The position numbers were made by a program, and so were the translations under genes. The notes beneath the pieces are model-generated. The model saw only the letters and a list, made by a program, of their open reading frames with translations. It searched no databases and had not been told where the DNA came from. A DNA stretch of 64,000 bases from DASQFQ01 sp963722815 (lineage in GTDB: Bacteria; Actinomycetota; Thermoleophilia; Solirubrobacterales; Solirubrobacteraceae). Of the stretch, positions 26,930-36,895 are shown in pieces. Where the stretch lies: contig CAVROM010000008.1 in the NCBI GenBank assembly GCA_963722815.1, forward strand, positions 1 to 64,000, given 5' to 3'. Each line of letters starts with the position of its first letter. The first letter of the stretch is position 1.

Positions 26930-27717
26930 GCCATCAGGAAGCCGGTGCCGGGCAGCACGCGCAGCTGCGCGTCGGGCAGCAGGCCGAGCGCCTCCTCGGC
27001 GATCTCCACCGGGTGCAGGCGGTCCTCGTCGGCCCACAGCAGCAGCGTCGGGACGTCGATCAGCTCGTAGGCGTCGAGCAGGTCGGACTGCGCGCCGGTC
27101 GGCCAGCGCCGGGCCGCGCGGGCCCAGGCGCGGGCGCGGGTGGCGTCGCCGCCGACGTCGGCGAACGCGTGGCGCACGAGGTCGCGCGCCGCCGGGTTGC
27201 CGCGCGCGGTCAGCGCCTCGCCGGCCTGGGGGCGGAACGCGAGCCGCGCGGCGTGGGAGAGCGCCCGGTCGAGCCCGGGCACGGCGCCGGCGCGCGCCGC
27301 GCCGAGCACGATCCGCTCGAGCCGCTGGCGAGTCGGGCGGCGGTGCAGCGCGCTCGGCATCAGGACCAGCCGGCCGGGGTGCAGCTGCCGCGTCTGCACG
27401 GCGCGCAGCAGGATCAGCGCGCCGACGTCGTGGCCGCCGACCAGCGGGCGCGGCCCGCACACCTCGCGGCAGAAGCCGGCGATCACCTCGGCCATCCAGT
27501 CCGGCGAATACGGGTGCCGCGGGCGGTCCTCGGAGTCGCCGTGGAGCGGCAGGTCGGGCAGCACGAGGCGGAAGCGATCGGACAGCTCCTCGACCAGCGG
27601 CTCGAACTCGCGGTGGGTCAGCAGCGCCGAGTGCAGGAGCGCGAGCGGGGGCCCGGTGCCCGCCTCGCGGTAGGCGACGCGCGCGCCGTCATGGTGGTGG
27701 TAGAGGCGGAGCTTCAT
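26878..27717 (-). CDS. Alpha/beta hydrolase with an Asp at the nucleophile elbow
   Basis: A 279-aa protein. The oxyanion loop region reads LLHSALLTHREFEPL, and the elbow reads VGGHDVGALILL, with Asp at the nucleophile position as in epoxide hydrolases and haloalkane dehalogenases. The acid appears in LLWADEDRLHP. The usual C-terminal base (G-H) reads PGTGFLMAYDDP, with no His at the expected place. It may be inactive or use another base. The function is not assigned. Confidence 0.75.
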   Translation of the reverse strand: MKLRLYHHHDGARVAYREAGTGPPLALLHSALLTHREFEPLVEELSDRFRLVLPDLPLHGDSEDRPRHPYSPDWMAEVIAGFCREVCGPRPLVGGHDVGALILLRAVQTRQLHPGRLVLMPSALHRRPTRQRLERIVLGAARAGAVPGLDRALSHAARLAFRPQAGEALTARGNPAARDLVRHAFADVGGDATRARAWARAARRWPTGAQSDLLDAYELIDVPTLLLWADEDRLHPVEIAEEALGLLPDAQLRVLPGTGFLMAYDDPVGMARELAAFCT

Positions 27718-27730
27718 AGGGTGACTGGCC

Positions 27731-29028
27731 GTGCTGCGCTCACCCTACGACCGCGAGATCCTCCGGCTCGCCGCGCCCGCGCTCGGCGCGCTGGCCGCCG
27801 AGCCGCTGTACGTGCTGGTCGACACCGCGATCGTGGGCCACCTCGGGACGACCCAGCTCGCCGCGCTGGCAATCGCGGCGACGGTGCTGAGCTCGGCCTT
27901 CACGATCTTCAACTTCCTCACCTACGGCACCACGGCGCGCGTCGCGCGCCTGCACGGCGCCGGCCGCGACGAGGAGGCGGCCGCGCTCGGCGCGCAGGCG
28001 CTGTGGCTGGCGGTGGCGATCGGGCTGGTGCTGGCGCTGTTCGCGGCGGCGCTCGCCGAGCCGGTGGCGCGCATCATGGGCGCCGACGGGCGGATCCTCG
28101 ACCAGGCGGTGCTGTACCTGCGGATCGCGGCGCTCGGCTCGCCGTTCTTCATGCTCGCCGCGGCGGGCCAGGGCTTCCTGCGCGGGGTCGGCGACCTGCG
28201 CACCCCGCTGTTGATCCTGATCGCCGCGCACAGCGTCAACGTCGTGCTCGAGCTGCTGTTCGTCTACGGCTTCGACTGGGGGATCGCGGGCTCGGCGTGG
28301 GGCACGGTGATCGCCCAGGTCGGCATGGGCGCCGCGTTCGTGTGGGTGCAGGCGCGGGCGTCGGGCTGGGAGCCGCCGAACCTCGAGCGGATCCGCTCGC
28401 TGCTGCAGATCGGCGGCGAGATCGCGGTGCGCACGACCGCGCTGCTCGGCTCGTTCCTGGTCGCCTCGGCGGTGCTGGCGCGGGTCGGCGCGTCGTCGCT
28501 GGCCGCGCACCAGATCGCGTTCCAGCTCTTCGTCTTCCTCGCGCTCGTGCTCGACGCGATCGCGATCGCCGGGCAGGTGATGGTGGGGCGGATGCTCGGC
28601 GCCGGCGACCCGGGCGGCGCGCGCGCCGCGGCGGTGCGGATGATCGGCTGGTCGGTGCTCGTCGGCGCGTTCTTCGCGCTCGCCTGCTCGCGCTCGAGGG
28701 CGTGATCCCGCGCGCGTTCACCTCCGACGACGCGGTCATCGATCGCGCGCACGCGGTCTGGCCGCTGTTCGCCGCGATCATCCCGCCGGGCGCGGCGGTC
28801 TTCGCGCTCGACGGGATCCTCATCGGCGCCTCCGACACCCGCTACCTGATGTGGAGCATGCTCGCCGCGGCCGCGGTCTACATCCCGCTCGCGCTGCTCG
28901 CGCTGCACCAGGGCTGGGGGATCGTGGGCGTGTGGGCGGGGCTCGCCGCGCTCTTCGCGGTGCGGCTGCTGACGCTCGGCGTGCGCTTCGCTGGGCAGCG
29001 ATGGGCGCTCACCGGCGCCCCGGCGTAG
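27731..29028 (+). CDS. MATE-family (DinF-like) multidrug/Na+ antiporter, one frameshift
   Basis: Twelve hydrophobic helices with MATE features: the start DREILRLAAPALGALAAEP, DTAIVGHLGTTQLAAL, a long GQGFLRGVGDLRTPL loop and a symmetric second half. It exports cationic drugs or metabolites using H+ or Na+. The frame breaks near 28690 and resumes with LEGVIPRAFTSDDAVIDRAH to the TAG at 29026-29028 (about 432 aa, typical). GTG 27731 lies 14 bp from the divergent hydrolase start. Confidence 0.87.
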
Positions 29029-29045
29029 TACCTTCGCCCCCGCGC

Positions 29046-29437
29046 ATGCGCCGGATCGCCGCCCTCCTGTTCTGCTTCGTCCTGCTCGCGCCGGCCGCGC
29101 CCGCGCTTGCGCAGCAGAGCCCGTTCGGCCCGCTGCCGCAGCCGGCGGAGCCGACGCCGACCCCGACGCCCGAACACACACCAACGTGCTCGGGCAGGAC
29201 GTGGGGCGGACGACGCTCTACATCATCGGCGCCGCGCTGCTCGTCTTCTTCGTCTTCATCGGCTGGTGGATCTCGCGCGACGCGCGCAGCACGCTGCACG
29301 AGGGCCCGCGCAGCGCCGAGGAGGAGCGCCGCCGCCACGACCCGCACGAGCGCCACCGCCGCCAGCGCGAGAAGGAGCGTGCGCGCAAGAAGACGCGCGC
29401 CCAGAAGCAGGCGCGCAAGGCGCACCGCAAGCGCTAG
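29046..29437 (+). CDS. Signal-peptide protein with one membrane helix and very basic tail, one frameshift
   Basis: The N-terminal signal sequence (MRRIAALLFCFVLLAPAAPA, cut near LAQ-QS) is followed by a Pro/Thr-rich stretch. After an indel near 29180 the frame continues NVLGQDVGRTTLYIIGAALL and one helix (LLVFFVFIGWWI). The cytosolic tail of ~45 residues is almost all Arg, Lys, Glu and His (RRQREKERARKKTRAQKQAR). Similar short proteins are common in this bacterial group; the role is unknown. TACCTT ends 11 nt before ATG 29046. The stop shares CTAG with the PPK2 gene. Confidence 0.68.
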
Positions 29438-30205
29438 ATCGCGTAGCGGGTCTGCGGCGGGTCGATGCCCCTGCGCGCGCATGCCGGCCTCGATCACGTC
29501 GATCGTCGTCTCGATGATCTTGATCCGCGCCCACTTCTTCGAGTCGCCCTCGACGAGGTACCAGGGCGCGCCCGGCTGGTCGGTGAACTCGAGCATGTCC
29601 TCGATCGCCGCCTTGTACTGCTTGCGCTTCTCGCGGTTGCGCCAGTCCTCGTCGGTGAGCTTCCACGACTTCAGCGGGTCGATCTCGCGCGCCTTGAACC
29701 GCTTGAGCTGCTCCTTGCTGGAGAGGTGGATGAAGAACTTGACCAGGATCGTCCCCTCGGACACCAGCATGCGCTCGAAGTCGTTGATCTCGCCGTACGC
29801 GCGCTGCCACTGCTCCTTGGTCGCGAACTTCTCGACCCGCTCCACGAGCACGCGCCCGTACCACGAGCGGTCGTAGACCGCCATGCCGCCCCGGCCCGGC
29901 AGCGGGTCCCAGAAGCGCAGCAGCCAGTGGTGGCGCTTCTCGTCAAAGCTCGGCGCCGCGAACTGCTGGACCCGCACGTGACGCGGGTCGAGGCCCGCGA
30001 CGAGCCGCTTGATCGCGCCGCCCTTCCCGCTCGCGTCCCAGCCCTCGAAGATCACCAGCACCGGCGGCCCGATCTCGTGGTCGCCGACCTGGCCGCCGAG
30101 CGCGAGCCGCAGCGCGAGAAGGCGCTTCTGGCCGGCGTCGAGGCGCGCCTGCTCCTGCTCGGCGGACAGCCGGAGCGTCAGGTCGAGATCGTCGAGGCGG
30201 CCCAC
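29434..30205 (-). CDS. ppk2: Polyphosphate kinase 2 family protein
   Basis: Transfers phosphate between polyphosphate and nucleotides. Walker A FEGWDASGKGGAIKRL is near residue 55, the lid region RHHWLLRFWDPLPGRG near 95, and Walker B YDRSWYGRVLVERVE follows; the tail contains DWRNREKRKQYKAAIEDML. About 256 aa, the single-domain form. An indel near 29475 hides the natural end; corrected it reads DPPQTRYAI-TAG at 29436-29434. GTG 30205. Whether it makes ATP or ADP cannot be told from these motifs. Confidence 0.9.
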
Positions 30206-30277
30206 TTAGTGCCGATTCGTATCAAGTCGCGTCGGGTACGCCTCGATAAGCCACTTTCTACTGGGAGGAGAAAGACG

Positions 30278-31672
30278 ATGGCATCGGTAGGTCGGCTGGA
30301 TGCTGCGCGGCCGGAGGCCGAGGACCGCCGGAACCTGCGCAAGGTCGTCACCGCGAGCTTCATCGGGACGACGATCGAGTGGTACGACTTCTTCCTCTAC
30401 GGCACGGCTGCCGCGCTGGTGTTCGACAAGCTGTTCTTCCCGAACGCCGAGCCGGTCATCGGCACGCTGGCGGCGCTGGGCACCTACGCCGTGGGCTTCG
30501 CCGCCCGCCCGCTGGGCGGCATCGTCTTCGGTCACTTCGGTGACCGTGTCGGGCGCAAGTCGATGCTCGTCATCTCGCTGCTGATGATGGGCATCTCGAC
30601 GTTCCTGATCGGCTGCCTGCCGACGCACGCCACGATCGGCGTGCTCGCGCCGATGCTGCTGGTCGTGTTCCGCTTCACGCAGGGCATCGGCGTCGGCGGC
30701 GAGTGGGGCGGCGCGGTGCTGATGTCGGTCGAGCACGCGCCGAAGGGCAAGCGCGGGCTGTTCGGCTCGTTCCCGCAGATGGGCGTGCCGGCCGGCCTCG
30801 CGATCTCGACGCTCGTGTTCACGCTGATGCAGAACGTGACCACCGAGGACCAGTTCCTCGCCTGGGGCTGGCGGATCCCGTTCCTGCTGTCGGCCGTCAT
30901 GGTCGCCGTCGGCCTGTTCATCCGTCTGAAGGTCCTGGAATCTCCGGCCTTCCAGGCGCTGAAGGAAACCAACACGACGTCCGAGAAGCCGATCGTCGAG
31001 GTGGTCAAGACGCACCGCCGCGACCTCCTGACCGCGATGGGCATGCGGATCGCCGAGAACGGCACGTTCTACGTGCTGACCGTGTTCGTTCTCACCTACG
31101 GCGAGGACGCGCTGAAGCTCGAGAAGAACACGATGCTGACCGGTGTGATCATCGCCGCACTGATCGGGCTCTTCACGATCCCGTTCTATGGCAGGCTGTC
31201 CGACCGTGTCGGTCGCAAGCCGCTGTATCTCTCGGGCGCGGTGTTCTCGCTGCTGTTCGCGTTCCCGTTCTTCTGGCTGGTCGACACCAAGGAGCCCGTG
31301 CTCATCTGCCTCGCGATCGTGCTCGGCCTCAACGTCGGCCACGACCTGATGTACGGGCCGCAGGCGGCGTTCTTCGCCGAGCTGTTCGGCACCCGCGTGC
31401 GCTACACCGGCGCGTCGGTCGGCTACCAGCTGGCGTCGGCCATCGCCGGCGGCTTCTCGCCGCTGATCGCGGTGGCGCTGCTGGCGGCGAACGACAACGA
31501 CCCGACGCTCGTGGCCGCCTACATGGCGCTGATGGCCGCGATCACGGTCGTCTCGACGCTGTTCGCGCGCGAGACCTACCGCGACGACATCGGCGATGAA
31601 GCGCCGCGCGAGCCGTCCCAGCGCTTCGTGCGCAAGCCGGCCGCCGAGCGGGAGCCCGCGGGAGCGGCGTGA
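30278..31672 (+). CDS. MHS-family MFS transporter (dicarboxylate/betaine/shikimate:H+ symporter type)
   Basis: A 464-aa protein with 12 membrane helices. The metabolite:H+ symporter group is marked by GTTIEWYDFFLYG at helix 1, the loop GHFGDRVGRKSML and GIGVGGEWGGAVLM with ENGTFYVLTV in the second half. Members take up alpha-ketoglutarate, citrate, proline/betaine or shikimate. ATG 30278 follows GGGAGGAG. The stop overlaps the start of a 4-hydroxybutyrate-type transhydrogenase, so uptake of a hydroxy- or oxo-acid substrate is a reasonable inference. Confidence 0.88.
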   Translation: MASVGRLDAARPEAEDRRNLRKVVTASFIGTTIEWYDFFLYGTAAALVFDKLFFPNAEPVIGTLAALGTYAVGFAARPLGGIVFGHFGDRVGRKSMLVISLLMMGISTFLIGCLPTHATIGVLAPMLLVVFRFTQGIGVGGEWGGAVLMSVEHAPKGKRGLFGSFPQMGVPAGLAISTLVFTLMQNVTTEDQFLAWGWRIPFLLSAVMVAVGLFIRLKVLESPAFQALKETNTTSEKPIVEVVKTHRRDLLTAMGMRIAENGTFYVLTVFVLTYGEDALKLEKNTMLTGVIIAALIGLFTIPFYGRLSDRVGRKPLYLSGAVFSLLFAFPFFWLVDTKEPVLICLAIVLGLNVGHDLMYGPQAAFFAELFGTRVRYTGASVGYQLASAIAGGFSPLIAVALLAANDNDPTLVAAYMALMAAITVVSTLFARETYRDDIGDEAPREPSQRFVRKPAAEREPAGAA

Positions 31673-32979
31673 CGAACGAGACCGTCTTCACCCTCGAGGC
31701 GACGCCGATCAAGTTCGGCGCGGGCTCCTCCGCCGACGCCGGCTGGGAGCTCAAGCGTCTCGGCGCCTCGAGGGTGATGGTCATCAGCGATCCCGGCATC
31801 GTCGAGGCCGGGATCACCGGCCGCGTGGTCGAGGCGATCGAGGCGGCCGGCATCGAGGCCGTCGTCTTCGACCGCGCGCGGGTCGAGCCGTCCGCGGAGT
31901 CGCTGCAGGAGGCGGCCGACTTCGCGGTCGCCGGCGACTTCGACGGCTTCGTCGGGGTCGGCGGCGGCTCGAGCCTCGACACCGCGAAGGTCGCCGACCT
32001 CGTCGCGACCCACCCGGCGGCGATCATGGACTACGTCAACGCGCCGGTCGGCGGGGGCAAGAAGCCGCCGGGGCCGCTGAAGCCGCTGCTCGCGATCCCG
32101 ACGACCGCGGGCACGGGTTCGGAGGCGACCACGGTCGCGGTGCTCGACCTGCCGGACCTCAAGACCAAGAGCGGGATCTCGCACCGCTACCTGCGCCCGC
32201 ACCAGGGCATCGTCGACCCCGAGCTCCTGCGCGGCGTGCCCGCCGAGGTCACCTCCTCGTGCGGGCTCGACGTCGTCTGCCACGCGGTCGAGTCGTTCGT
32301 CTCCAAGCCCTACGACGCGCGCGAGCGGCCCGAGACGCCCGACGACCGGCCGCCCTACCAGGGCGCCAACCCGGTCTCCGACGTGTGGTCGGCCAAGGCG
32401 CTCGAGTACGGCGGGCAGTACCTGCGCCGCGCGGTCTCCGACGCCGACGACCTCGAGGCGCGCGGCCACATGATGCTCGCCGCCAGCCTCGCCGGGATCG
32501 GCTTCGGCTCCGCGGGCGTCCACATCCCGCACGCCTGCGCGTACCCGATCGCCTCGCTGAAGCACGAGTGGTCGCCGCCCGGCTATCCCGACGACCACCC
32601 GTTCGTGCCCCACGGCTGGTCGGTGATCGTCACCGCGCCGGCCGCGTTCCGCTACACGTACGAGGCGGATCCGGAGAAGCACCGGCGGGCCGCCGAGCTG
32701 ATCGCGGGCGAGCCGATCCCCGACGCGGACGAGAACACGCTGCCGCAGGTGCTGACCGACCTGATGCGCGACGTCGGCGCGCCCAGCGGCGTGCGCGAGC
32801 TCGGCTACGACGACGGCGACATCGAGGCGCTGGTGGAGGGCGCGATGAAGCAGCAGCGGCTGCTCGTCGTCTCCCCGCGCGAGCCCTCGGAGGAGGACGT
32901 CGCCGCGATCCTGCGCGACTCTATGGAGAACTGGTCGCCGGCGGCCGCTTCGGCCGGATCACCAGGTCGCGAACGCTGA
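31669..32979 (+). CDS. Iron-containing alcohol dehydrogenase, hydroxyacid-oxoacid transhydrogenase type
   Basis: A 436-aa group III Fe-ADH. VGVGGGSSLDTAK binds cofactor, PTTAGTGSEAT and the metal His pair follow. Segments RPPYQGANPVSDVWSAKAL, DDLEARGHMMLAASLAGIGF and AGVHIPHACAYPI match the ADHFE1/HOT subgroup closely. That subgroup oxidises 4-hydroxybutyrate to succinate semialdehyde while reducing 2-oxoglutarate to 2-hydroxyglutarate, with tightly bound NAD. GTG 31669 overlaps the transporter stop (GTGA). The 3' end overlaps the opposite gene by about 59 bp. Confidence 0.88.
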   Translation: MTNETVFTLEATPIKFGAGSSADAGWELKRLGASRVMVISDPGIVEAGITGRVVEAIEAAGIEAVVFDRARVEPSAESLQEAADFAVAGDFDGFVGVGGGSSLDTAKVADLVATHPAAIMDYVNAPVGGGKKPPGPLKPLLAIPTTAGTGSEATTVAVLDLPDLKTKSGISHRYLRPHQGIVDPELLRGVPAEVTSSCGLDVVCHAVESFVSKPYDARERPETPDDRPPYQGANPVSDVWSAKALEYGGQYLRRAVSDADDLEARGHMMLAASLAGIGFGSAGVHIPHACAYPIASLKHEWSPPGYPDDHPFVPHGWSVIVTAPAAFRYTYEADPEKHRRAAELIAGEPIPDADENTLPQVLTDLMRDVGAPSGVRELGYDDGDIEALVEGAMKQQRLLVVSPREPSEEDVAAILRDSMENWSPAAASAGSPGRER

Positions 32980-33391
32980 ACACCGCGTCGTCGTGCGCGA
33001 AGCGCGCGACCGGGCGGGGCACGCCGGCGAACCGCCCCTCGCCGCGGTAGTCGGCGTAGCGGGCGACGTGCTTGCCGCGGACGAAGATCAGGAGGTCGCC
33101 GGTGCCGAACGCGACCTCGCCCTTCCACGGCGCGCCGAGCGCCTTCGAGATCGCGGCGCGGCCGGCGCTGCGCTCGGCGAGCAGCACGTGGTCCCACTTG
33201 AAGTCCGTCACGTCCGCGAGGTCGACGTCGGCGCCGCGCTGCTCGGCCGTCCCGATCTCGCGCGAGATGTTCTCAGCCAGCAGGTTGTCGACCGCGATCG
33301 CGTCCTCGTCGCGGTTGAGGTAGACGACCACGCCCAGCACCAGCAGGAGGAACACCAAGGCCGCCCCGACGGCCGCGAGCGCACGGGCCAT
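32921..33391 (-). CDS. Membrane-anchored protein of unknown function
   Basis: 156 aa. An N-terminal anchor (ALAAVGAALVFLLLVLGVVVYL) is followed by an extracytoplasmic domain containing DVTDFKWDHVLLAER, GEVAFGTGDLLIFVRG and a basic end. I do not recognise the family; small lipoprotein-like proteins near ileS of this kind occur in related genomes. ATG 33391 is preceded by TAGGGT ending 6 nt upstream, divergent from ileS. Confidence 0.7.
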   Translation of the reverse strand: MARALAAVGAALVFLLLVLGVVVYLNRDEDAIAVDNLLAENISREIGTAEQRGADVDLADVTDFKWDHVLLAERSAGRAAISKALGAPWKGEVAFGTGDLLIFVRGKHVARYADYRGEGRFAGVPRPVARFAHDDAVFSVRDLVIRPKRPPATSSP

Positions 33392-33397
33392 GGCGGC

Positions 33398-33413
33398 ACC
33401 CTAGACCTACACT
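33398..33413. promoter_or_regulatory. Divergent -10-like elements between a membrane protein gene and ileS
   Basis: Minus TAGGGT (33403-33398) ends 6 nt before ATG 33391. Plus TACACT (33408-33413) ends 9 nt before GTG 33423. Neither side has room for a Shine-Dalgarno after a transcription start 6-8 nt downstream. Confidence 0.5.
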
Positions 33414-33422
33414 CTTCGCTCC

Positions 33423-36400
33423 GTGCCGCCTCACCGCCCGCTCCCCAAGACGCCGAGCTTCCCCGCCCTCGAGGAGGAGGTGCTCGAGCGCTGGCGCGAG
33501 CGCGACGTCTTCCGCGAGTCGGTCCGCCGCCGCCAGGGCGCCGAGGAGTTCGTCTTCTACGAGGGGCCGCCGACCGCCAACGGGCGCCCGGGCTCCCACC
33601 ACGTGCTCGCGCGCGTGTTCAAGGACATCTTCCCGCGCTACCAGACGATGCTCGGCAAGTACGTGGAGCGCAAGGGCGGCTGGGACTGCCACGGGCTGCC
33701 GGTCGAGATCGCGGTCGAGCAGAAGCTCGGCTTCCACAACAAGCACGACATCGAGCGCTACGGCATCGCCGAGTTCAACGCGCAGTGCCGCGAGTCGGTC
33801 TTCGAGTTCCTCGAGGACTGGACGGCGCTGACCGAGCGCATCGGCTACTGGGTCGACCTCGAGCACCCGTACCGCACGCTCGACCCCAGCTACATCGAGT
33901 CGGTGTGGTGGGCGCTGAAGACGATGTGGGACCGCGACCTGCTGTTCGAGGGCCACCGCGTCGTGCCGTACTGCGTGCGCTGCGGGACGGCGCTGAGCTC
34001 GCACGAGGTCGCGCAGGGCTACGAGGACGTCGAGGACCCGTCGATCTACGTGACCTTCCCGGTCACCGAGCCGGTCGGCCCACTGCGCGCCGGCGACCAG
34101 CTGCTGGCGTGGACGACGACGCCGTGGACCGTGCTCTCGCACGCCGCGCTCGCCGTCTCGCCCGACCTGACCTACGTGCGTACGGAGGACGGCTACGTCC
34201 TCGCGGAGGCGCGCGTGGCGGCGGTGCTGGGCGAGGACGCGCAGGTCGCCGAGCGGTTCCACGGGCGCCGAGATGATCGGCACCCGCTACGACCCGCCGT
34301 TCGACTTCATCAAGACCGAGGAGTACGGGCCCAAGGGCCACACCGTGCTGCCCGGGGACTTCGTCAGCGCCGAGGACGGCACCGGCATCGTCCACACCTC
34401 GATCGCGTTCGGCGAGGACGACTACCGGCTCGGGCAAGAGCAGGGCATCAACGTGATCAACCCGGTGCGGCTCGACGGGACCTACGTCGATCGGATGGGG
34501 CCGTACGCGGGCCGCTGGGTCAAGGAGGCCGACGCCGACATCGTCGAGGACCTGCGCTCGCGCGGGCGGCTGCTGCGCGCCGAGACCTACCTGCACGCCT
34601 ACCCGCACTGCTGGCGCTGCGGCACGCCGCTGCTCTACTACGCCAAGCCGTCGTGGTTCGTCGGCACCTCGAAGGTGCGCGACCGCCTGCTGGCCGCCAA
34701 CGAGACCGTCGAGTGGCACCCGGAGCACATCAAGCACGGGCGCTTCGGGCGTTGGCTCGAGAACAACGTCGACTGGGCGATCTCGCGCGAGCGCTACTGG
34801 GGCACGCCGCTGCCGGTGTGGCGCTGCACGAACGGCCACGCGGAGTGCGTCGGCTCGTTCGCCGAGCTGGAGGAGAAGTCGGGCGTGACGCTGGAGGACC
34901 CGCACCGGCCCTACGTCGACGCGCCGACGTGGGCCTGCTCGGAGTGCGGCGAGCCGATGCAGCGCGAGCCGGTCGTGATCGACGTCTGGTTCGACTCGGG
35001 CTGCATGCCGTTCGCCCAGCACCACGCGCCGTTCGAGAACGAGGACGTCTTCGAGCAGCGCTTCCCCGCGAACTACATCTGCGAGGCGATCGACCAGACG
35101 CGCGGCTGGTTCTACTCGCTGATCGCGGTCTCGACGCTGCTGTTCGACCAGGCGCCCTACAGGACCGTGCTCTGCCTCGGGCACATCGCCGACCCCGAGG
35201 GCAAGAAGATGTCGAAGTCGCTCGGCAACATCGTCGTGCCGTGGGAGGTCATCGACCAGCACGGCGCCGACGCGTTCCGCTGGTACTTCCTCACCTCCAA
35301 GCAGCCGTGGGACGGCTACCTGTTCTCGACCAAGACGGTCGGCGAGTCGGTGCGCCAGTTCCTGCTGCAGCTCTGGAACACGTACTCGTTCTACGTGATG
35401 TACGCGAACGTCAACGACGTCACCGCGAGCGCCGGGGCCGGCGACGGACCTCGACCGCTGGGCGCTCTCGCGGCTGAACGCCACCGTGGCGACCGTCCGC
35501 GATCGGCTCGACAACTACGACGCCACGCGCGCCGGCCACGCGATCGCCGCGTTCGTCGACGAGCTCTCGAACTGGTACGTGCGCCGCTCGCGCCGCCGCT
35601 TCTGGGACGGCGACCCGGCCGCGTTCGGCACGCTGCACACCTGCCTCGTCACGGTCGCCAAGCTGCTCGCCCCGTTCACGCCGTTCATCGCCGACGAGAT
35701 CTACGACAACCTCGACGGCTCCGAGCACAGCGTGCACCTCGAGGACTTTCCCGTGGCCGGCGAGCGCGACGAGGCGCTGGAGTTCGACATGGGCGTGGCG
35801 CGCGAGACCGTCGGCCTCGGGCTGAGCGCGCGCTGCCCAGTCGAAGCTCAAGGTGCGCCAGCCGCTGCGCGCCGCGGTGGTCGTCGCGGCCGACCGCGAG
35901 CGCGGCGGCGCTCGATCGCCTCGCCGACGTCGTGCGCGACGAGCTCAACGTCAAGGAGATCCGCTACGTCGCCCAGGCCGACGAGCTCGGCTCCTACGAG
36001 ATCAAGCCCAACTACCGCTCGCTCGGCCCGCGCTTCGGCAAGGCGATGCCGCAGGTGGCGGCGGCGGTGGCCGCGCTCGACCCCGCGCACGTCGCCGCGG
36101 CGCTGCGCAACGGCGCGCACATCGGGATCAGCATCGACGGCCACGACCATGAGCTCGGGCCCGACGACCTGTCGCTGGTCATGAAGCCGCTCGAGGGCTA
36201 CCAGCTCGAGCGCGAGGGCTCACACGCGGTGGCGCTCGAGCTCGAGCTCGACGACGAGCTGCGCCGCGAGGGGCTCGCGCGCGAGGTCGTCCACGCGGTC
36301 CAGAACGCGCGCAAGGCCGCCGGGCTCGAGGTCGAGGACCGGATCGAGCTGCGGCTGGGCGGCGACGATGAGCTGCTGGCCGCCGCCCGCGAGTACGAGG

Positions 36401-36514
36401 ACTACCTCAAGGGCGAGGTGCTCGCCGCGCACGCTGCGCTTCGACGCCGATGGCGACGGCACCGCCGCCACCATCGAGGGTCGAGAGCTGCGGATCCTGC
36501 TGGCCCGCGCCTAG
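33423..36514 (+). CDS. ileS: Isoleucyl-tRNA synthetase, at least five frameshifts
   Basis: A class Ia synthetase of about 1030 aa, charging tRNA-Ile with editing of valine. The HIGH-type motif is PPTANGRPGSHHVL near residue 50; the CP1 editing domain has WTTTPWTVLSHAALAVSPD; KMSKSLGN is near 35212-35235; the tRNA anticodon-binding helical domain and a C-terminal ferredoxin-like part follow. The longer, eukaryote-like layout (DFIKTEEYGPKGH, no zinc finger at the end) is usual in actinobacteria. One-base indels near 34265, 35440, 35838, 35905 and 36435 break the frame, each repairable; an essential gene is unlikely to be truly broken. GTG 33423 with TACACT close upstream. Its TAG lies in a 16-bp palindrome shared with trxA. 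Confidence 0.95.
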
Positions 36515-36522
36515 CTAGGCGC
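36507..36522. terminator. 16-bp palindrome holding both stop codons of ileS and trxA
   Basis: GCGCCTAGCTAGGCGC is a perfect palindrome. The ileS TAG (36512-36514) and trxA TAG (36517-36515) are its two halves. It may terminate or insulate the convergent transcripts. Confidence 0.5.
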
Positions 36523-36844
36523 CCGCGAGCGCCGGCTCGAGCTCGGCCTCGAGGCGCTTCTTGGGCATCGCGCCCTGGATGCGCTTGGCCTCCTGGCCGT
36601 CGCGGAACAGGACCATCGTCGGGATCGCGAGGATCTGGTAGTTCATCGCGGTCTGCTGGTTCTCGTCGATGTTGACCTTGACGATGCGGAGGTTGTCGCG
36701 CTCGTCGGCGATCTCCTCGAGGACAGGAGCGACGACCCGGCACGGCCCGCACCAGGGCGCCCAGAAGTCCACCAGCACGGGATGCTCGTTCTCGAGCACC
36801 TCGGCCTGGAAGTCGCCGTCGGTGACGTGCTTGATGTCGGCCAT
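36515..36844 (-). CDS. trxA: Thioredoxin
   Basis: A 109-aa cytosolic disulfide reductase with the active site FWAPWCGPCRVVAPVLEEIA and cis-Pro in AIPTMVLFRDG. ATG 36844 is chosen because MADIKHVTDGDF matches the usual N-terminus; an in-frame ATG 48 nt upstream is not needed. GAAAGGA lies about 13 nt before it and TATACT (36887-36882) is a good -10, so unlike many neighbours this gene has a leader. No thioredoxin reductase is adjacent. Confidence 0.95.
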   Translation of the reverse strand: MADIKHVTDGDFQAEVLENEHPVLVDFWAPWCGPCRVVAPVLEEIADERDNLRIVKVNIDENQQTAMNYQILAIPTMVLFRDGQEAKRIQGAMPKKRLEAELEPALAGA

Positions 36845-36881
36845 TCGCGTTCGTCGTCCTTTCTCGTGGCTTGCTTCAGAA

Positions 36882-36887
36882 AGTATA
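36882..36887 (-). promoter_or_regulatory. -10 element of trxA
   Basis: TATACT lies 37 nt before the trxA ATG, giving a leader of about 30 nt with a GAAAGGA ribosome binding site. Confidence 0.5.
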
Positions 36888-36895
36888 GCCACGGC

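Noticed and set aside
30206..30277. Possible regulatory RNA in the gap before the MHS transporter
   Set aside because: Only 72 nt, with a normal GGGAGGAG ribosome binding site and no stable hairpin seen.
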